64,000 nt of DNA from Methylophilus sp. 42 (GCF_000384155.1 NZ_KB913031.1:2474961-2538960); one strand, 5' to 3'. Positions 8,781 through 18,538 are shown, numbered from the stretch's first letter. The notes: a model not told the origin generated them from the sequence alone. Numbers and translations are program-made.

Positions 8781-10382
8781 TTAAAGCGAGGCTTGCACCA
8801 GTGACTGTGTATAAGGATGCTGTGGCGTGTGTATGATTTGCTCGGTATCGCCGGACTCAATGATTTCGCCATCCTTGAGCACATACACGCGGTGCGCGAG
8901 TGCCTGGATCACGGTCAGGTCATGGCTGATGAGCAAATAACTCAGCCCAAACTTTTTCTGCAGGCTCACTAGCAATTCCAGCACCTGTTTCTGGATCGAC
9001 ACATCCAGCGCTGAAGTCGGCTCATCGAGAATGACGACTTTGGGTGACAGCACAAATGCGCGCGCAATGGCAATACGCTGACGCTGGCCGCCAGAAAACT
9101 CATGTGGGTAAGAATCCAGCACCTGGGCACTGAGGCCTACTTCGGACAGCACCTGCACAATGCGTGTGTAACGCTCTTCGGCAGTCAGCGCTGGAAAATG
9201 CAACTCCAGCCCCTCGCCGACAATCTGGCGGACGGTCTGCCGCGGTGACAATGAGCCGAACGGATCCTGGAACACCACTTGCAACCTGGCGCGCATTTCG
9301 CGCTGCAAACGCTTGCTCAGTTGATACAGCGGTGCGCCATCAACTTCGATGGTGCCCGACTTGACCTTGATCAGGTTGAGCACAGCCTGCGCCAGTGTCG
9401 ACTTGCCTGAGCCTGACTCGCCGACGATGCCCACAGTTTCACCTTCACGCAGCGTCACATCTGCGCCATGCAAGGCAGTAAAGCTGTGCGATTGCAACAA
9501 ACCACGCCAGCCTTTGCGGGGCAATGGATACTCCACGCGCAGTTTGCGTGCCTCCAGCAAGGTTTTAGCATCACTGGCCACCGGTAACACATTGCGCTCG
9601 GGGATGCTGTTAATCAGCTTGATGGTGTAAGGATGTTGCGGCTGCGCAAACAAGGTTTGCGTATCGGCGGTTTCCACCAGGCGGCCACGCTCCATGACCG
9701 CCACCCGGTGTGCAAATTTACGCACCAAGTTGAGGTCATGCGTAATCAGCAGGATCGCCATCCCCTGCGTGCCATTTGCACGCACGTCTTCTTCCTGCAG
9801 TTCAATCAGTAATTTGACAATGCGTGCGCGGATGGTCATATCCAGTGCGGTGGTCGGCTCGTCGGCAATCAGCAGCTTGGGTTTGCAAGACAAGGCCATG
9901 GCAATCATGGCGCGTTGGCGCTGGCCGCCCGATAACTGGTGCGGATAACTGTTGATGTTTTTTTCTGGTTGGCGGATGCCGGTGCGCGTGAGCAATTCCA
10001 GCGTTTTCTGTGTTGCTTCAGCACGTGACAAGGCCTGATGCGCAATAATGGTTTCCACAATCTGTTCGCCAATGGTGAACAAAGGATTGAGTGCCGTCAT
10101 TGGCTCCTGGAAAATCATGGCAATGTCGGCGCCACGTACACGCTGGATGTCACGTGCGGATTTTTGCAGCAGGTTTTCGCCGTTAAACACGATCTTGCCG
10201 CTCAATTGCGCCGCTTCGACCAGCTTTAAAATCGAGAGTGCCGTCACGGTTTTACCCGAGCCAGACTCACCTACCAGTGCCAGCCGCTCGCCGCCTTGTA
10301 TGGTCAGGTTCAGTTGTTCAACTACGGTTTTCTGGTCAAAACGGGCCGAGAAATTCTCTATGGATAATAATGGCTGTGTCAT
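8781..10382 (-). CDS. yejF: YejF-like double ATPase of peptide importer
   Basis: 533 residues with two complete ABC ATPase domains in one chain. The first has Walker A GESGSGKT, signature [15 protein letters not shown] and Walker [13 protein letters not shown]; the second has [23 protein letters not shown] and [11 protein letters not shown]. Both are canonical, as in YejF/DppDF-type proteins, and the C-terminal [12 protein letters not shown] is typical of oligopeptide transport ATPases. It would energise YejB-YejE in the inner membrane. The start overlaps the yejE stop by one base. Confidence 0.92.
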   Translation of the reverse strand: MTQPLLSIENFSARFDQKTVVEQLNLTIQGGERLALVGESGSGKTVTALSILKLVEAAQLSGKIVFNGENLLQKSARDIQRVRGADIAMIFQEPMTALNPLFTIGEQIVETIIAHQALSRAEATQKTLELLTRTGIRQPEKNINSYPHQLSGGQRQRAMIAMALSCKPKLLIADEPTTALDMTIRARIVKLLIELQEEDVRANGTQGMAILLITHDLNLVRKFAHRVAVMERGRLVETADTQTLFAQPQHPYTIKLINSIPERNVLPVASDAKTLLEARKLRVEYPLPRKGWRGLLQSHSFTALHGADVTLREGETVGIVGESGSGKSTLAQAVLNLIKVKSGTIEVDGAPLYQLSKRLQREMRARLQVVFQDPFGSLSPRQTVRQIVGEGLELHFPALTAEERYTRIVQVLSEVGLSAQVLDSYPHEFSGGQRQRIAIARAFVLSPKVVILDEPTSALDVSIQKQVLELLVSLQKKFGLSYLLISHDLTVIQALAHRVYVLKDGEIIESGDTEQIIHTPQHPYTQSLVQASL

Positions 10383-11443
10383 TACAACGTCCCGCCTTGT
10401 CTGGCATCAGAAATGCGGGTATCCAGCGCATTACGCAGCGCCTCGCCGGTAAAAGTCAGTAACAGCAACGTCAGTACCAACACACTAAAAGAAGACAGTG
10501 CAATCCACCAGGCATCGAGGTTTTCCTTGCCTTGTAGCAGCAACTGCCCCAGGCTGGGCGCTGGTGCAGTCACGCCCAGGCCGAGAAAATCCAGGCTGGC
10601 CAGCGCCATAATGGCGGCGCTCATACGAAACGGTAAAAAGGTGATCACCGGTGTCAGGCTGTTAGGCAGAATATGGCGCCAGATAATCTGTGTGTTGGAT
10701 AAGCCCAGCGCCCTGGCAGACTTCACATATTCAAGCTGGCGATTGCGCAAAAACTCGGCGCGGACATAGTCAGACAACGTGATCCAGCCGAACAGCGACA
10801 ACAAGCCAAACAGCAACAGCAAACTGTGATCAAAAATCGAGGCAAAAATAATCAGCAGGTATAACTCCGGCATGGAGCCCCAGATATCAATCAGGCGCTG
10901 TATCACCAGGTCGGTCTTGCCAGCAAAATAGCCTTGCACAGCACCAAAAAAGATACCCAGCACCACACCAACCGCAGTCAGGCCCAGCGCAAACGTGACT
11001 GAGACGCGGAAGCCATAAATGAGCCTGGCCAGAATGTCATAACCGGCAATATCGGTACCTAGCAGGTTTTCATCATCCGGCTTGCCAGGATAATGCTCGG
11101 CCTTGGAAAAATAGTTGAGTGTGTCGTAGTAATAAGGGTTGAGCGGATAAATGGCAAAATTGCCCGCTTTGCTCAGTTGTGCCTTGATAAACGGGTCGTG
11201 GTAGTCGGCCTTAATAGGTAAATTGCCGCCGAAGATGGATTCCGGATACTCATTGAGTAAAGGGAAATACCATTGCTGCTCATAACGCACCACCAGCGGC
11301 CGGTCATTGGAAATCACTTCCCCGGCCAGGCTCAGCACATACAGTGCCACAAATACAATCAGGCTCCAGTATCCCAGGCGATTGCGCTTGAAGCGCTGCC
11401 AATTGCGACGGGCAGGAGAAAGATGGGGAATAACTTGACTCAT
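10382..11443 (-). CDS. yejE: YejE-like permease
   Basis: 353 residues, an inner-membrane permease of the oligopeptide (BPD transport) family. It has one N-terminal helix, a long periplasmic insert with NEYPESIFGG as in YejE, and then five helices with the ATPase-coupling loop RALGLSNTQIIWRHILPN. I choose the ATG at 11443 because GGAG lies 6 bases upstream and the sequence from MSQVIPHLSPARRNW matches the family start. It pairs with YejB. Confidence 0.9.
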   Translation of the reverse strand: MSQVIPHLSPARRNWQRFKRNRLGYWSLIVFVALYVLSLAGEVISNDRPLVVRYEQQWYFPLLNEYPESIFGGNLPIKADYHDPFIKAQLSKAGNFAIYPLNPYYYDTLNYFSKAEHYPGKPDDENLLGTDIAGYDILARLIYGFRVSVTFALGLTAVGVVLGIFFGAVQGYFAGKTDLVIQRLIDIWGSMPELYLLIIFASIFDHSLLLLFGLLSLFGWITLSDYVRAEFLRNRQLEYVKSARALGLSNTQIIWRHILPNSLTPVITFLPFRMSAAIMALASLDFLGLGVTAPAPSLGQLLLQGKENLDAWWIALSSFSVLVLTLLLLTFTGEALRNALDTRISDARQGGTL

Positions 11444-11456
11444 GATGACTCCGGCC

Positions 11457-12518
11457 TTACGAATCTTGACTATCAAACTTGATGCGGGGATCCACCAATA
11501 CGTAAGCAAAATCGCCCAGCAACTTGATAAACAACCCCACTAAGGTAAACAGATATAGCGTGCCCAGTACCACCGGGTAATCACGGCTATTAATGGATTC
11601 AAATGAAAGCAGGCCCAGGCCATCTAGGGAGAACAGAGTCTCGATCAGCAGGCTGCCGGTAAAAAAAGCCATGATGAACGTAGCAGGGAAGCCCGTGATC
11701 AAGGGCAATAAAGCATTTCTGAACACATGCTTCCACAAGACCTGGCGCTCGGACAAACCTTTGGCACGCGCCGTCAGCACATACTGGCGGCGGATTTCTT
11801 CAAGAAAGGTGTTTTTCGTCAGCAGTGTTTTGAACGCAAACGTGCTGACGACAGAAGCCGTCACCGGCAAAGTGATATGCCACAAGTAATCGGTGGTTTT
11901 GGCCAACGGGCTGAGTTCAGCCCAGTTATCCGAAGTTAAACCACGCAGCGGAAACACGTCCCAGAACGACCCCCCGCCAAACAGTACAATCAACAGCACA
12001 CCTAATACAAAACCAGGAATAGCATAACCAAACAGCACCAGGAAACTGGTGATAAAGTCAAAACTGCTGCCCGCCCTGACCGCTTTGGCGACGCCTAATG
12101 GCACTGCAATTAGATAGGTCAATGTAAACGTCCAGATGCCCAGTGCCACTGAAACGCCTAATTTATCCTTAATCAGATCCCAGACACTCTGATTGCGGAA
12201 ATAACTTTCTCCCAGATCAAAGTGCGCATAATTCACCAGCATCTGCCAGTAACGTTCCAGCACAGGCTTATCAAACCCATACAAAGCAGTAAGTTGTTCA
12301 ACCTGCTGCGTATCGATGCCCTGCCTGCCACTATAACTCCAGCCACCTGTGCTGGAAGAACCATCAGCACCTGAGCGTGCGTCTTGTGCATCAATTTGCG
12401 CAATGGCACTATCGACCGGCCCGCCGGGCACAAACTGGGTCACCAGAAAAGTGAGTGTCATCACCCCGATCAGGGTGGGTATCATCATCAGCAAGCGTTT
12501 TAACAGGTAATGCCACAT
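11457..12518 (-). CDS. yejB: YejB-like permease
   Basis: 353 residues with the start typical of oligopeptide permeases, MWHYLLKRLLMMIPTLIGV, then FVPGGPVDSAI. About six membrane helices are present, and the coupling loop reads RAKGLSERQVLWKHVFRNA. This is the first gene of the yejBEFA operon. Upstream (12569-12586) is a -24/-12 promoter with an activator-type element at 12694. No strong ribosome site is visible before the ATG. Confidence 0.9.
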   Translation of the reverse strand: MWHYLLKRLLMMIPTLIGVMTLTFLVTQFVPGGPVDSAIAQIDAQDARSGADGSSSTGGWSYSGRQGIDTQQVEQLTALYGFDKPVLERYWQMLVNYAHFDLGESYFRNQSVWDLIKDKLGVSVALGIWTFTLTYLIAVPLGVAKAVRAGSSFDFITSFLVLFGYAIPGFVLGVLLIVLFGGGSFWDVFPLRGLTSDNWAELSPLAKTTDYLWHITLPVTASVVSTFAFKTLLTKNTFLEEIRRQYVLTARAKGLSERQVLWKHVFRNALLPLITGFPATFIMAFFTGSLLIETLFSLDGLGLLSFESINSRDYPVVLGTLYLFTLVGLFIKLLGDFAYVLVDPRIKFDSQDS

Positions 12519-12568
12519 ATTATTTTCTAAGGGATCAAGGTTGATGACTACATCGGGTCGATGAGGTA

Positions 12569-12586
12569 TTGCAGTTTCCGTACCAA
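12569..12586 (-). promoter_or_regulatory. Sigma-54 promoter of yejBEFA
   Basis: Minus-strand TTGGTACGGAAACTGCAA has GG-N10-GC spacing. It lies about 55 bases upstream of the yejB ATG. Confidence 0.75.
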
Positions 12587-12693
12587 CTGTTGATTTCTTT
12601 TTCAGGCGGCAATGAAATTAAACTTATTTATTTAAAATCATCAGCTTATGGATTTTTAAAGACAAAAGCACGAGAGAAGGGGAACAGGGCGTG

Positions 12694-12709
12694 TGATGCG
12701 CTGCCAACA
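12694..12709 (-). promoter_or_regulatory. Putative activator site upstream of yejBEFA
   Basis: TGATGCGCTGCCAACA on the + strand matches TGTTG-N6-CAACA with one change, about 110 bases from the -24 box. The same variant TGATG...CAACA recurs at 29255. Confidence 0.5.
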
Positions 12710-12729
12710 GCTGCGGATGGCAGCTGTTG
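12705..12729. repeat. Inverted repeat after cytochrome b561 gene
   Basis: CAACAGCTGC (12705-12714) and GCAGCTGTTG (12720-12729) form a perfect 10-base stem with a 5-base loop, just past the cytochrome b561 stop on the minus strand. There is no T tract, so it may be a weak terminator. It overlaps the activator-type element and carries CAACA/TGTTG half-sites itself. Confidence 0.6.
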
Positions 12730-12746
12730 CAGGAAACACATTTAAA

Positions 12747-13289
12747 TCAGTGACGGGGAGAGCTAAACCAGAGTCGATTAATCAAACCATTTTTTTGCAC
12801 AAACTGGTGCCAGACAAACGCGGCAACATGCAGGCTCAGCAACCCGGCCAACACATAGGCGGTCACACCATGCCAACCCATGATCTGGTGTGCCAGATCT
12901 TTATCGATAGCAAACAGCGGTTCCCAATGAAACACAAACAGGTTAAAGCCATGATTAAATGCGCTCGCTAACAACCCAGCACCTGGCACAACAAGGATCA
13001 GCGCATAAATAAAAATATGCGCATAATGTGCCAACTGCACTTGCCAGCGGCTGCCCGGCACATGATCCGGCACGGCATGCGTGAGGCGCCAGTAGATTCT
13101 GAACAGTACCAGCGCAAATACAATGAGACCGAATGACTTGTGATAGTTGTAGATGAGTTTGCGCAGCGGCGTTTTAGGCAGGTCAGGCATCAAGAAACCG
13201 ACCACTAACAGGCCAATAATTAACAGTGCCAACAACCAGTGCAGCACAATCGCGGTGTTGTTATAACGTTTGAGGGTACGCGTTTGCAT
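12747..13289 (-). CDS. Cytochrome b561 family protein
   Basis: A 180-residue di-heme cytochrome b561 with four membrane helices. Conserved histidines that could ligate heme occur in AIVLHWLLAL, NYHKSFG and the later helices (QIMGWHGV, LLSLHVAA). Bacterial members such as CybB pass electrons from quinol to partners in the inner membrane. It is the last gene after the aldolase-like and DszA-like genes, so it may serve a redox step linked to that operon; the partner is unknown. Confidence 0.88.
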   Translation of the reverse strand: MQTRTLKRYNNTAIVLHWLLALLIIGLLVVGFLMPDLPKTPLRKLIYNYHKSFGLIVFALVLFRIYWRLTHAVPDHVPGSRWQVQLAHYAHIFIYALILVVPGAGLLASAFNHGFNLFVFHWEPLFAIDKDLAHQIMGWHGVTAYVLAGLLSLHVAAFVWHQFVQKNGLINRLWFSSPRH

Positions 13290-13297
13290 AAAACACC

Positions 13298-14626
13298 TTA
13301 TTTTGTATGAGGATTAACCGGACGATTGAGACCCAGATTCTCACGGTAGGTTTTGCCTTCATACTCTGTGCGGAAGATACCGCGACGTTGTAATTCCGGC
13401 ACCACCAGACGCGTAAAGTCTTCCAGGCCTTTGATCGAATATGGCGGGACCACATTAAAGCCATCTGCTCCTTTTTCCACAAACCATTGCTCTATGGTGT
13501 CAGCCACGCTTTTCGCCGAACCGATCGCTTGCAAATGACCACGCGCCACGCGGAATTTCAGTACCAGTTGACGAATCGTCAGGTTTTCACGGCGGGCTAA
13601 TTCGAGTTGTTGCTGAAAACGGCCACGGCCATTCTCACCCGGATCATAAGCTAGGTCTGGCAATGGGCCATCGAGTGGATACTTGGATAAATCCTGCCCG
13701 CCAAACTCTAAATCCGAAAAATCGACCAATGCCTGCAACTCGCCATATTTGTCCTGTGCTTCCTGATCCGTTTCAGCGACAACGACATTCAGGCCAGGCG
13801 TAATTTTGAGCTGATCTTCAGCACGGCCATATTTTGCCATGCGTGATTTCACGTCAGCATAATAGGCCTTGGCCACTTCTAACGACGTGGCTGAGCTATA
13901 GGTCATCTCGGCTTCGCGTGCAGCAAATTCGCGGCCGGTCTCAGAATTACCTGCTTGCACAAATACCGGGTAACCTTGAATCGGCCGCGGGAAATCCAGC
14001 AGGCCTTCTGACTTGAAATATTGGCCGTTAAAATTGACCGGATGGCCTGAAGCCGGATCATAAAATTGCCCGCTCTGGCGGTTAGGGTGATCAAACGCAT
14101 TGTCATCCCAGCTATCCCACAACGCCTTGGTTAACTGGATAAACTCACTGGCGCGCTCATAGCGCTCCTCATGGGTAATCGGTGCTTCTATGCCAAAGTT
14201 TTTGGCAGTGACAGGATTCAATGACGACACCACGTTCCAGCCGGCGCGGCCACCGCTCAAGTGATCGAGTGAGGTGAACTGGCGCGCCACATTGTATGGG
14301 TCAGAAAAGTTAGTATTCACTGTCGCTACCAGGCCGATATTTTTGGTCTGAGAAGCAATTGCCGACAGCAAAGTGAATGGCTCGAAATGAAAGTTGTTCG
14401 GGTTCTTGACGGACTGTTTGTCTATCACACCCGAACGACCAATAAAGTCAGCCACAAAAAAAGTATCAAACTTGGCTGCCTCGGCAATCTGGGCGGCACG
14501 TATCCACCACTGCAAATCCGGGCGTCCGTTCTCCGTCCATGTCGGGTGCAACCAGCCTGCCGGATGGTGTCCGTAACGTAACAAAAATACATTCAGGGCC
14601 AATCGCCTTTTTTTGCTTTGACTCAT
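13298..14626 (-). CDS. DszA/NtaA-like FMNH2-dependent monooxygenase
   Basis: 442 residues of the NtaA/SnaA/DszA branch of flavin monooxygenases. Visible marks are LRYGHHPAGWLHP near the N-terminus, FVADFIGR, the flavin-binding region SGGRAGWNVVSS and the ERYERASEF motif. DszA oxidises dibenzothiophene sulfone to a sulfinate by cleaving a C-S bond; other members act on dimethyl sulfide, nitrilotriacetate or pristinamycin. With DszB-like proteins nearby, a sulfone-to-sulfinate reaction is plausible, but the substrate is inferred. I start it at the ATG of 14626. It lies between an aldolase-like gene and cytochrome b561 in one operon, and needs FMNH2 from a separate reductase. Confidence 0.85.
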   Translation of the reverse strand: MSQSKKRRLALNVFLLRYGHHPAGWLHPTWTENGRPDLQWWIRAAQIAEAAKFDTFFVADFIGRSGVIDKQSVKNPNNFHFEPFTLLSAIASQTKNIGLVATVNTNFSDPYNVARQFTSLDHLSGGRAGWNVVSSLNPVTAKNFGIEAPITHEERYERASEFIQLTKALWDSWDDNAFDHPNRQSGQFYDPASGHPVNFNGQYFKSEGLLDFPRPIQGYPVFVQAGNSETGREFAAREAEMTYSSATSLEVAKAYYADVKSRMAKYGRAEDQLKITPGLNVVVAETDQEAQDKYGELQALVDFSDLEFGGQDLSKYPLDGPLPDLAYDPGENGRGRFQQQLELARRENLTIRQLVLKFRVARGHLQAIGSAKSVADTIEQWFVEKGADGFNVVPPYSIKGLEDFTRLVVPELQRRGIFRTEYEGKTYRENLGLNRPVNPHTK

Positions 14627-14690
14627 GATCAACACTTTCAATAAAAAGTCGGGACAAGCTGACCTTGCCCCGACTGACAGAAAAATAAAA

Positions 14691-15395
14691 TTAAGCTGCT
14701 TTTTGCTTGAGCAGATCGGCAATAAAACGCCCGGAATATTGCTTGGCTTTTTCTACCAGGCCAGTGCGTTTCCATTGCACTTCGAGTGCACCCGGCGTGT
14801 ATTCTTTAGCGCCACCGACTTGTTCAGCCAGTGACTGGAAGCGTGCAGCCTCTTCAATCAGCAGTACCAGCTGTGAGGTACCGATAATGCCCTTGCCCCA
14901 GATATTGGCGCCACCGTTGGACTCCAGTAAGGCTGGCGGTGGTGCCAGTTCGGGATGGTTATCCAGGCGCTCGGAAATAATCGACAACACGCTGCGGGTG
15001 CGGTCAAGATGGTTAGGAATCTCGCGCGCCAGCAAATAACGCTGCGCCGCCACATACAAAATCGGGAAGTTGATTTGTGCCAGTGACCACGCCGCCAGAT
15101 AAGGCGTATGTGCATGAATCACAGTGTCGGCATCAATGCGCGATTCGTGCAGGATGTGATCTTTCTTTTCAGAGAAAGTATCAATGCTCACGACTGGATC
15201 ACGTGAACGCTCCCATGGCCATGGAAAGCGGATATTGAGCAATTTGTCCTGGCCTGGGATTTTGTGCGTGATGTGATAAGTCCAGGTCGCAGACAAGGTA
15301 CCGGTTTCTTTCAAAAAGTTGAAAGAATGCAAAGCATCGGCCTTGGCCTGCTCTACATATTTGATTAAATCTGAATCTGTCAAGATTTCGCTCAT
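14691..15395 (-). CDS. Class II aldolase/adducin-fold protein 1
   Basis: 234 residues with the class II aldolase fold. The metal-binding HxH is present as VIHAHTPY (residues 94-96). However, the loop that normally carries the third zinc histidine (N/H-H-G) reads LESNGGANIWG, with no histidine. A paralogue at 40093 shares this change, so it looks like a lineage feature rather than an error. Usual family reactions are aldol cleavage of sugar phosphates or 4-epimerisation; this branch may do something else. It is first in an operon with the DszA-like monooxygenase and cytochrome b561, behind a sigma-54 promoter. Confidence 0.8.
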   Translation of the reverse strand: MSEILTDSDLIKYVEQAKADALHSFNFLKETGTLSATWTYHITHKIPGQDKLLNIRFPWPWERSRDPVVSIDTFSEKKDHILHESRIDADTVIHAHTPYLAAWSLAQINFPILYVAAQRYLLAREIPNHLDRTRSVLSIISERLDNHPELAPPPALLESNGGANIWGKGIIGTSQLVLLIEEAARFQSLAEQVGGAKEYTPGALEVQWKRTGLVEKAKQYSGRFIADLLKQKAA

Positions 15396-15561
15396 GGTTT
15401 AAGTCTCCTGTTTAAATAACTTACGCGGCTTGCGCGGCTTCAAAGGTTGTCAATTACGGTTGCTGTTTGACCCATACGGCATGACAAATGAATCGCCTGT
15501 TTTTGCGAAGAGACAAGCGGACTCATGACAACTTCGGTCTTGATGTCAATGACAGGTTGAA

Positions 15562-15579
15562 TGGCAAACAACATGCCAA
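15562..15579 (-). promoter_or_regulatory. Sigma-54 promoter of aldolase-DszA-cytochrome b561 operon
   Basis: Minus-strand TTGGCATGTTGTTTGCCA has GG-N10-GC spacing and a TTTGC -12 box. The leader to the ATG at 15395 would be about 155 bases. Confidence 0.75.
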
Positions 15580-15731
15580 CGTCATCTGCGCCACCGCGTG
15601 ATATCGCTACAGCCCTGTATCTACGAGGCTGCTCAGCCTTTTCACACCCCTGCTCAACGCTAGCGCACATCAAACAAACAGTGCTGCTATCAACATCACA
15701 CTGCTCATCTGGCAACACACCATGCCTGTTT

Positions 15732-15747
15732 TGTTGCTGTTGCAACA
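15732..15747 (-). promoter_or_regulatory. Putative activator site, perfect TGTTG-N6-CAACA
   Basis: TGTTGCTGTTGCAACA is an exact match to the shared element, about 155 bases upstream of the -24 box at 15577. Its centre repeats the half-site, so binding could occur in two registers. Confidence 0.6.
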
Positions 15748-15959
15748 AATATCCATACTTATCGCGGGGATGTCGTTTTCTGGAGGGTGCGACCTGCTTT
15801 TGTGCTAGCCAAGCCAACTATTTTTCTGCTGAATACCTGGCCTTTTTCACGCGCTCTCCCGTCAAGAATGCCGCCCGGGATGATCTGTTGAGAAAGTCAT
15901 CCAGATTGCTTACAAGTGTTCATTCAGCAACATTCTGCCTCTTAACTGTTTGCGAAAAA

Positions 15960-15975
15960 TGTTGCTAACAAAACA
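15960..15975 (+). promoter_or_regulatory. Putative activator site upstream of TonB receptor
   Basis: TGTTGCTAACAAAACA matches the shared element with one change, about 80 bases upstream of the -24 box at 16054. The same variant right half (AAACA) occurs at 5582. Confidence 0.55.
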
Positions 15976-16051
15976 ACTCTTACTACCTCCCGCACCTCTC
16001 ATAAAAATGTTTTTCACTTAAAAATCATACAGTTAAAAACATAACAAGTGA

Positions 16052-16069
16052 TTGGCACGATTCATGCCC
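16052..16069 (+). promoter_or_regulatory. Sigma-54 promoter of TonB receptor gene
   Basis: TTGGCACGATTCATGCCC has GG-N10-GC spacing with a consensus -24 box. The ATG at 16121 lies about 42 bases after the expected start site. Confidence 0.8.
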
Positions 16070-16120
16070 TTGAGCTTTCAACACTTTCTTAAGTGCTTCA
16101 TCTCAACTCAAGGGAACATT

Positions 16121-18538
16121 ATGAAAAGAACTAGAGACACCATCGGCGCGCAACAGCCGAGCAATCTATGGAAACAACGCACCGTCAAAGCTGCCGTGTT
16201 AAGCGCATTTGCCGGTTCATTAGCACTCAATCCCGCCTGGGCGGCCGAAGAAGAAAAAGTCGTTGAAAGCCAGGAAGCAGAAACGGCAGACAACAAAAAG
16301 TCTGATGAAACCCAGGCACAAGAGTCCTCACTGGGTAGCGTGACCGTCACCGCCAACAGACGTAAGGAAAACGCGCAAAAGATCGCTACCCCAATCACTG
16401 TACTGAAAGGCAAAGACCTGCTGGACCAAGGTGTCGGCCGCTCGGCACAAGAAGTATTCAACTATGTACCTAACGCCACAGCAGTGGGTCAGCAACATGG
16501 CCGTCCACGCTGGTGGATTCGCGGGGTCGGCGCAGGCCAGCAACAGCTGGACTTGGCGAGCCCGATTGGTTTTTACCTGGATGAGGTGTATATCAGTAAC
16601 GCTTCTGCCACAGGTTTTCCGCTATTTGACCTTGAGCGTGTAGAGGTGCTGCGCGGCCCACAAGGGACCAAGTACGGTAAAAACACCACGGGCGGTGCCG
16701 TGAATATTATTTCGCAAAAACCTTCACTTAAAGAAGGCAAAAATGATGACTATATCAAAGCAGATTACGGCACATTTAACGATAAAGTGCTACAGGGAGG
16801 TTTTAATGTCCCGCTGATTGAAGACCGTCTGGGGGCACGTATTTCGGTCTATCAGGAAGATATTGATGGCCGTTTTAACAATATTTTCAACGGCACCAAA
16901 GATGGTGGCCTGCAAGACGGCGCGATTCGTGGCCAATTACTAGGCAAGATTTCCGACGATGCGGAAGCCTTGCTGAATGTACACTACCGTAAGTACAAAA
17001 CGGACGGCACCATCCTTAACACCAACAGTTATGCCGCCAATGGGGTATTACGTGGTGGCTATGCACCGAGTACCGGTTATAACGATGTGAGTACCAATGC
17101 CGACAACTGGAGCAACACCTCGCAAACCGGCGCCAATCTGAACTTCAAATGGAATGTCGGCAAACTGGCCCTCACTTCGATCACGGGGTTCGAAGGCTTT
17201 AAAAACGAAGCCCTGACCGATAATGACAACACGCCACTAGAACTTTCCCGTCAACACGTGGACAGTGAAACACGCCAGGTATCCCAAGAGTTCCGCATCA
17301 CCTCGCCACGCGAAGACCAGTGGAACTGGCTGGCTGGCGTACACCTCTTCAGGGAAAATATTGATAGCGCCACACAGACGGGCAAGCTGCCGGCCTCACA
17401 AGTCGCAAACTCCAGTAATGCAGGCTCTGGTGCCAGCGTCACCTACAATGACAGCGTACTCAAACACGAGACCACCAGCTTTTCATTATTTGGCAATACG
17501 ACCTATAACTGGACTGAAGATTTCGCCACGTCTGCAGGGTTGAGCTGGAGTCGCGAGCGCAAGGAATACGATTTAAAACGTAGAGGCTCCACTGGTGTAG
17601 GTTCATACAGCAGCCTCGGCCGCTGGTGGGAATCATATACAGGTGCCTTCTCTCCAGCCGGGACGCTGACCTCCGGGACTTTCAGTGTCAACGATTCTGC
17701 TACCTGGGATCGCTGGAGTTACGACTTCACCCCTGAGCTCAAGTTATCTCCAACAGACCGCGTTTTCTTTAAGTATGCGCACGGCATCAAGTCTGGCGGC
17801 TTTAACACGGCCGCAACCAACCTGGCCGCAGTTAACCAGGTCAAACCTGAGCAACTGGACTCTTACGAGTTAGGCTATAAGTCTGAATGGCTGGCAGGTC
17901 GGTTGAATTTTAATGCCACAGCGTTCTACTACGACTATCAAGATGTCCAGGTGAACGTGGTAGGCTTTAACGCATTGGCAGGCGCAACGGTCTCCTACCT
18001 GCAAAACGTCAATAAAGCCAAGTCTTACGGCCTGGAACTGGAAGTGCAAGCCTTGCCAACCAATGACTGGTTTGTGAGCGGCAGCCTGGGCTTGTTAAGC
18101 ACCAAATATGAAGACGCCCAGATCTTGAACAACGGTGGTAACTTTGATGGCAACCGCCTGGTGCGCGCGCCTAACGTCACCGCCAACCTGCTGACCAATT
18201 ACACATTCCATGTCGATAACGGTGCCAAAGTGGTTGTGGGGGGCGATGCACGTTTCCTGTCCAAACAATACTACTTTGTCACACCTCAGGGAGTTGATAG
18301 CAATGGCGTTTACCGCTCTGCACTTGAGCAAGGGGCCTTTACGATTGTGAATGCGCGCATTTCGTATATCACCCCAGGCAATAAGTACACGGTGACAGCC
18401 TACGCCAACAATCTGTTTGATAAACACTATCTGCAACACTCGACACCATCATACAGCGCCGGACAAGGCGTGTTTGGTGACAACCTTTACCAGGGTGCGG
18501 TCAGAACTGTAGGTGTGTCTTTCGCAGCAGCGTTCTAA
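16121..18538 (+). CDS. TonB-dependent outer membrane receptor
   Basis: 805 residues. A signal peptide ends near NPAWA-AEE, and a likely TonB box (SVTVTANRR) follows. The plug domain includes FNYVPNATAV, RVEVLRGPQGTKYGKNTTGG and NIISQKP, and a long beta-barrel ends in VGVSFAAAF with a terminal phenylalanine, as outer-membrane barrels have. It imports a substrate across the outer membrane using TonB energy. Its sigma-54 promoter and the tonB-exbBD genes in the same regulon point to an organosulfur ligand rather than iron, by analogy with sulfate-ester receptors; this is inference. AAGGGAAC precedes the ATG at 16121. Confidence 0.9.
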   Translation: MKRTRDTIGAQQPSNLWKQRTVKAAVLSAFAGSLALNPAWAAEEEKVVESQEAETADNKKSDETQAQESSLGSVTVTANRRKENAQKIATPITVLKGKDLLDQGVGRSAQEVFNYVPNATAVGQQHGRPRWWIRGVGAGQQQLDLASPIGFYLDEVYISNASATGFPLFDLERVEVLRGPQGTKYGKNTTGGAVNIISQKPSLKEGKNDDYIKADYGTFNDKVLQGGFNVPLIEDRLGARISVYQEDIDGRFNNIFNGTKDGGLQDGAIRGQLLGKISDDAEALLNVHYRKYKTDGTILNTNSYAANGVLRGGYAPSTGYNDVSTNADNWSNTSQTGANLNFKWNVGKLALTSITGFEGFKNEALTDNDNTPLELSRQHVDSETRQVSQEFRITSPREDQWNWLAGVHLFRENIDSATQTGKLPASQVANSSNAGSGASVTYNDSVLKHETTSFSLFGNTTYNWTEDFATSAGLSWSRERKEYDLKRRGSTGVGSYSSLGRWWESYTGAFSPAGTLTSGTFSVNDSATWDRWSYDFTPELKLSPTDRVFFKYAHGIKSGGFNTAATNLAAVNQVKPEQLDSYELGYKSEWLAGRLNFNATAFYYDYQDVQVNVVGFNALAGATVSYLQNVNKAKSYGLELEVQALPTNDWFVSGSLGLLSTKYEDAQILNNGGNFDGNRLVRAPNVTANLLTNYTFHVDNGAKVVVGGDARFLSKQYYFVTPQGVDSNGVYRSALEQGAFTIVNARISYITPGNKYTVTAYANNLFDKHYLQHSTPSYSAGQGVFGDNLYQGAVRTVGVSFAAAF

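Larger units (their letters stand above)
15396..16120. other. Divergent regulatory region, 725 bases without a credible gene
   Basis: This gap separates the minus-strand aldolase operon from the plus-strand TonB receptor. It holds a sigma-54 promoter and an activator-type element for each direction (15562 and 15732; 16052 and 15960). Open frames on both strands here lack family similarity and ribosome sites, and I do not call them. Confidence 0.7.

Noticed and set aside
15440-15968. Overlapping open frames on both strands (about 125 and 135 codons) in the aldolase-receptor gap
   Set aside because: They overlap each other and the predicted promoters and activator sites, lack ribosome sites, and resemble no family.
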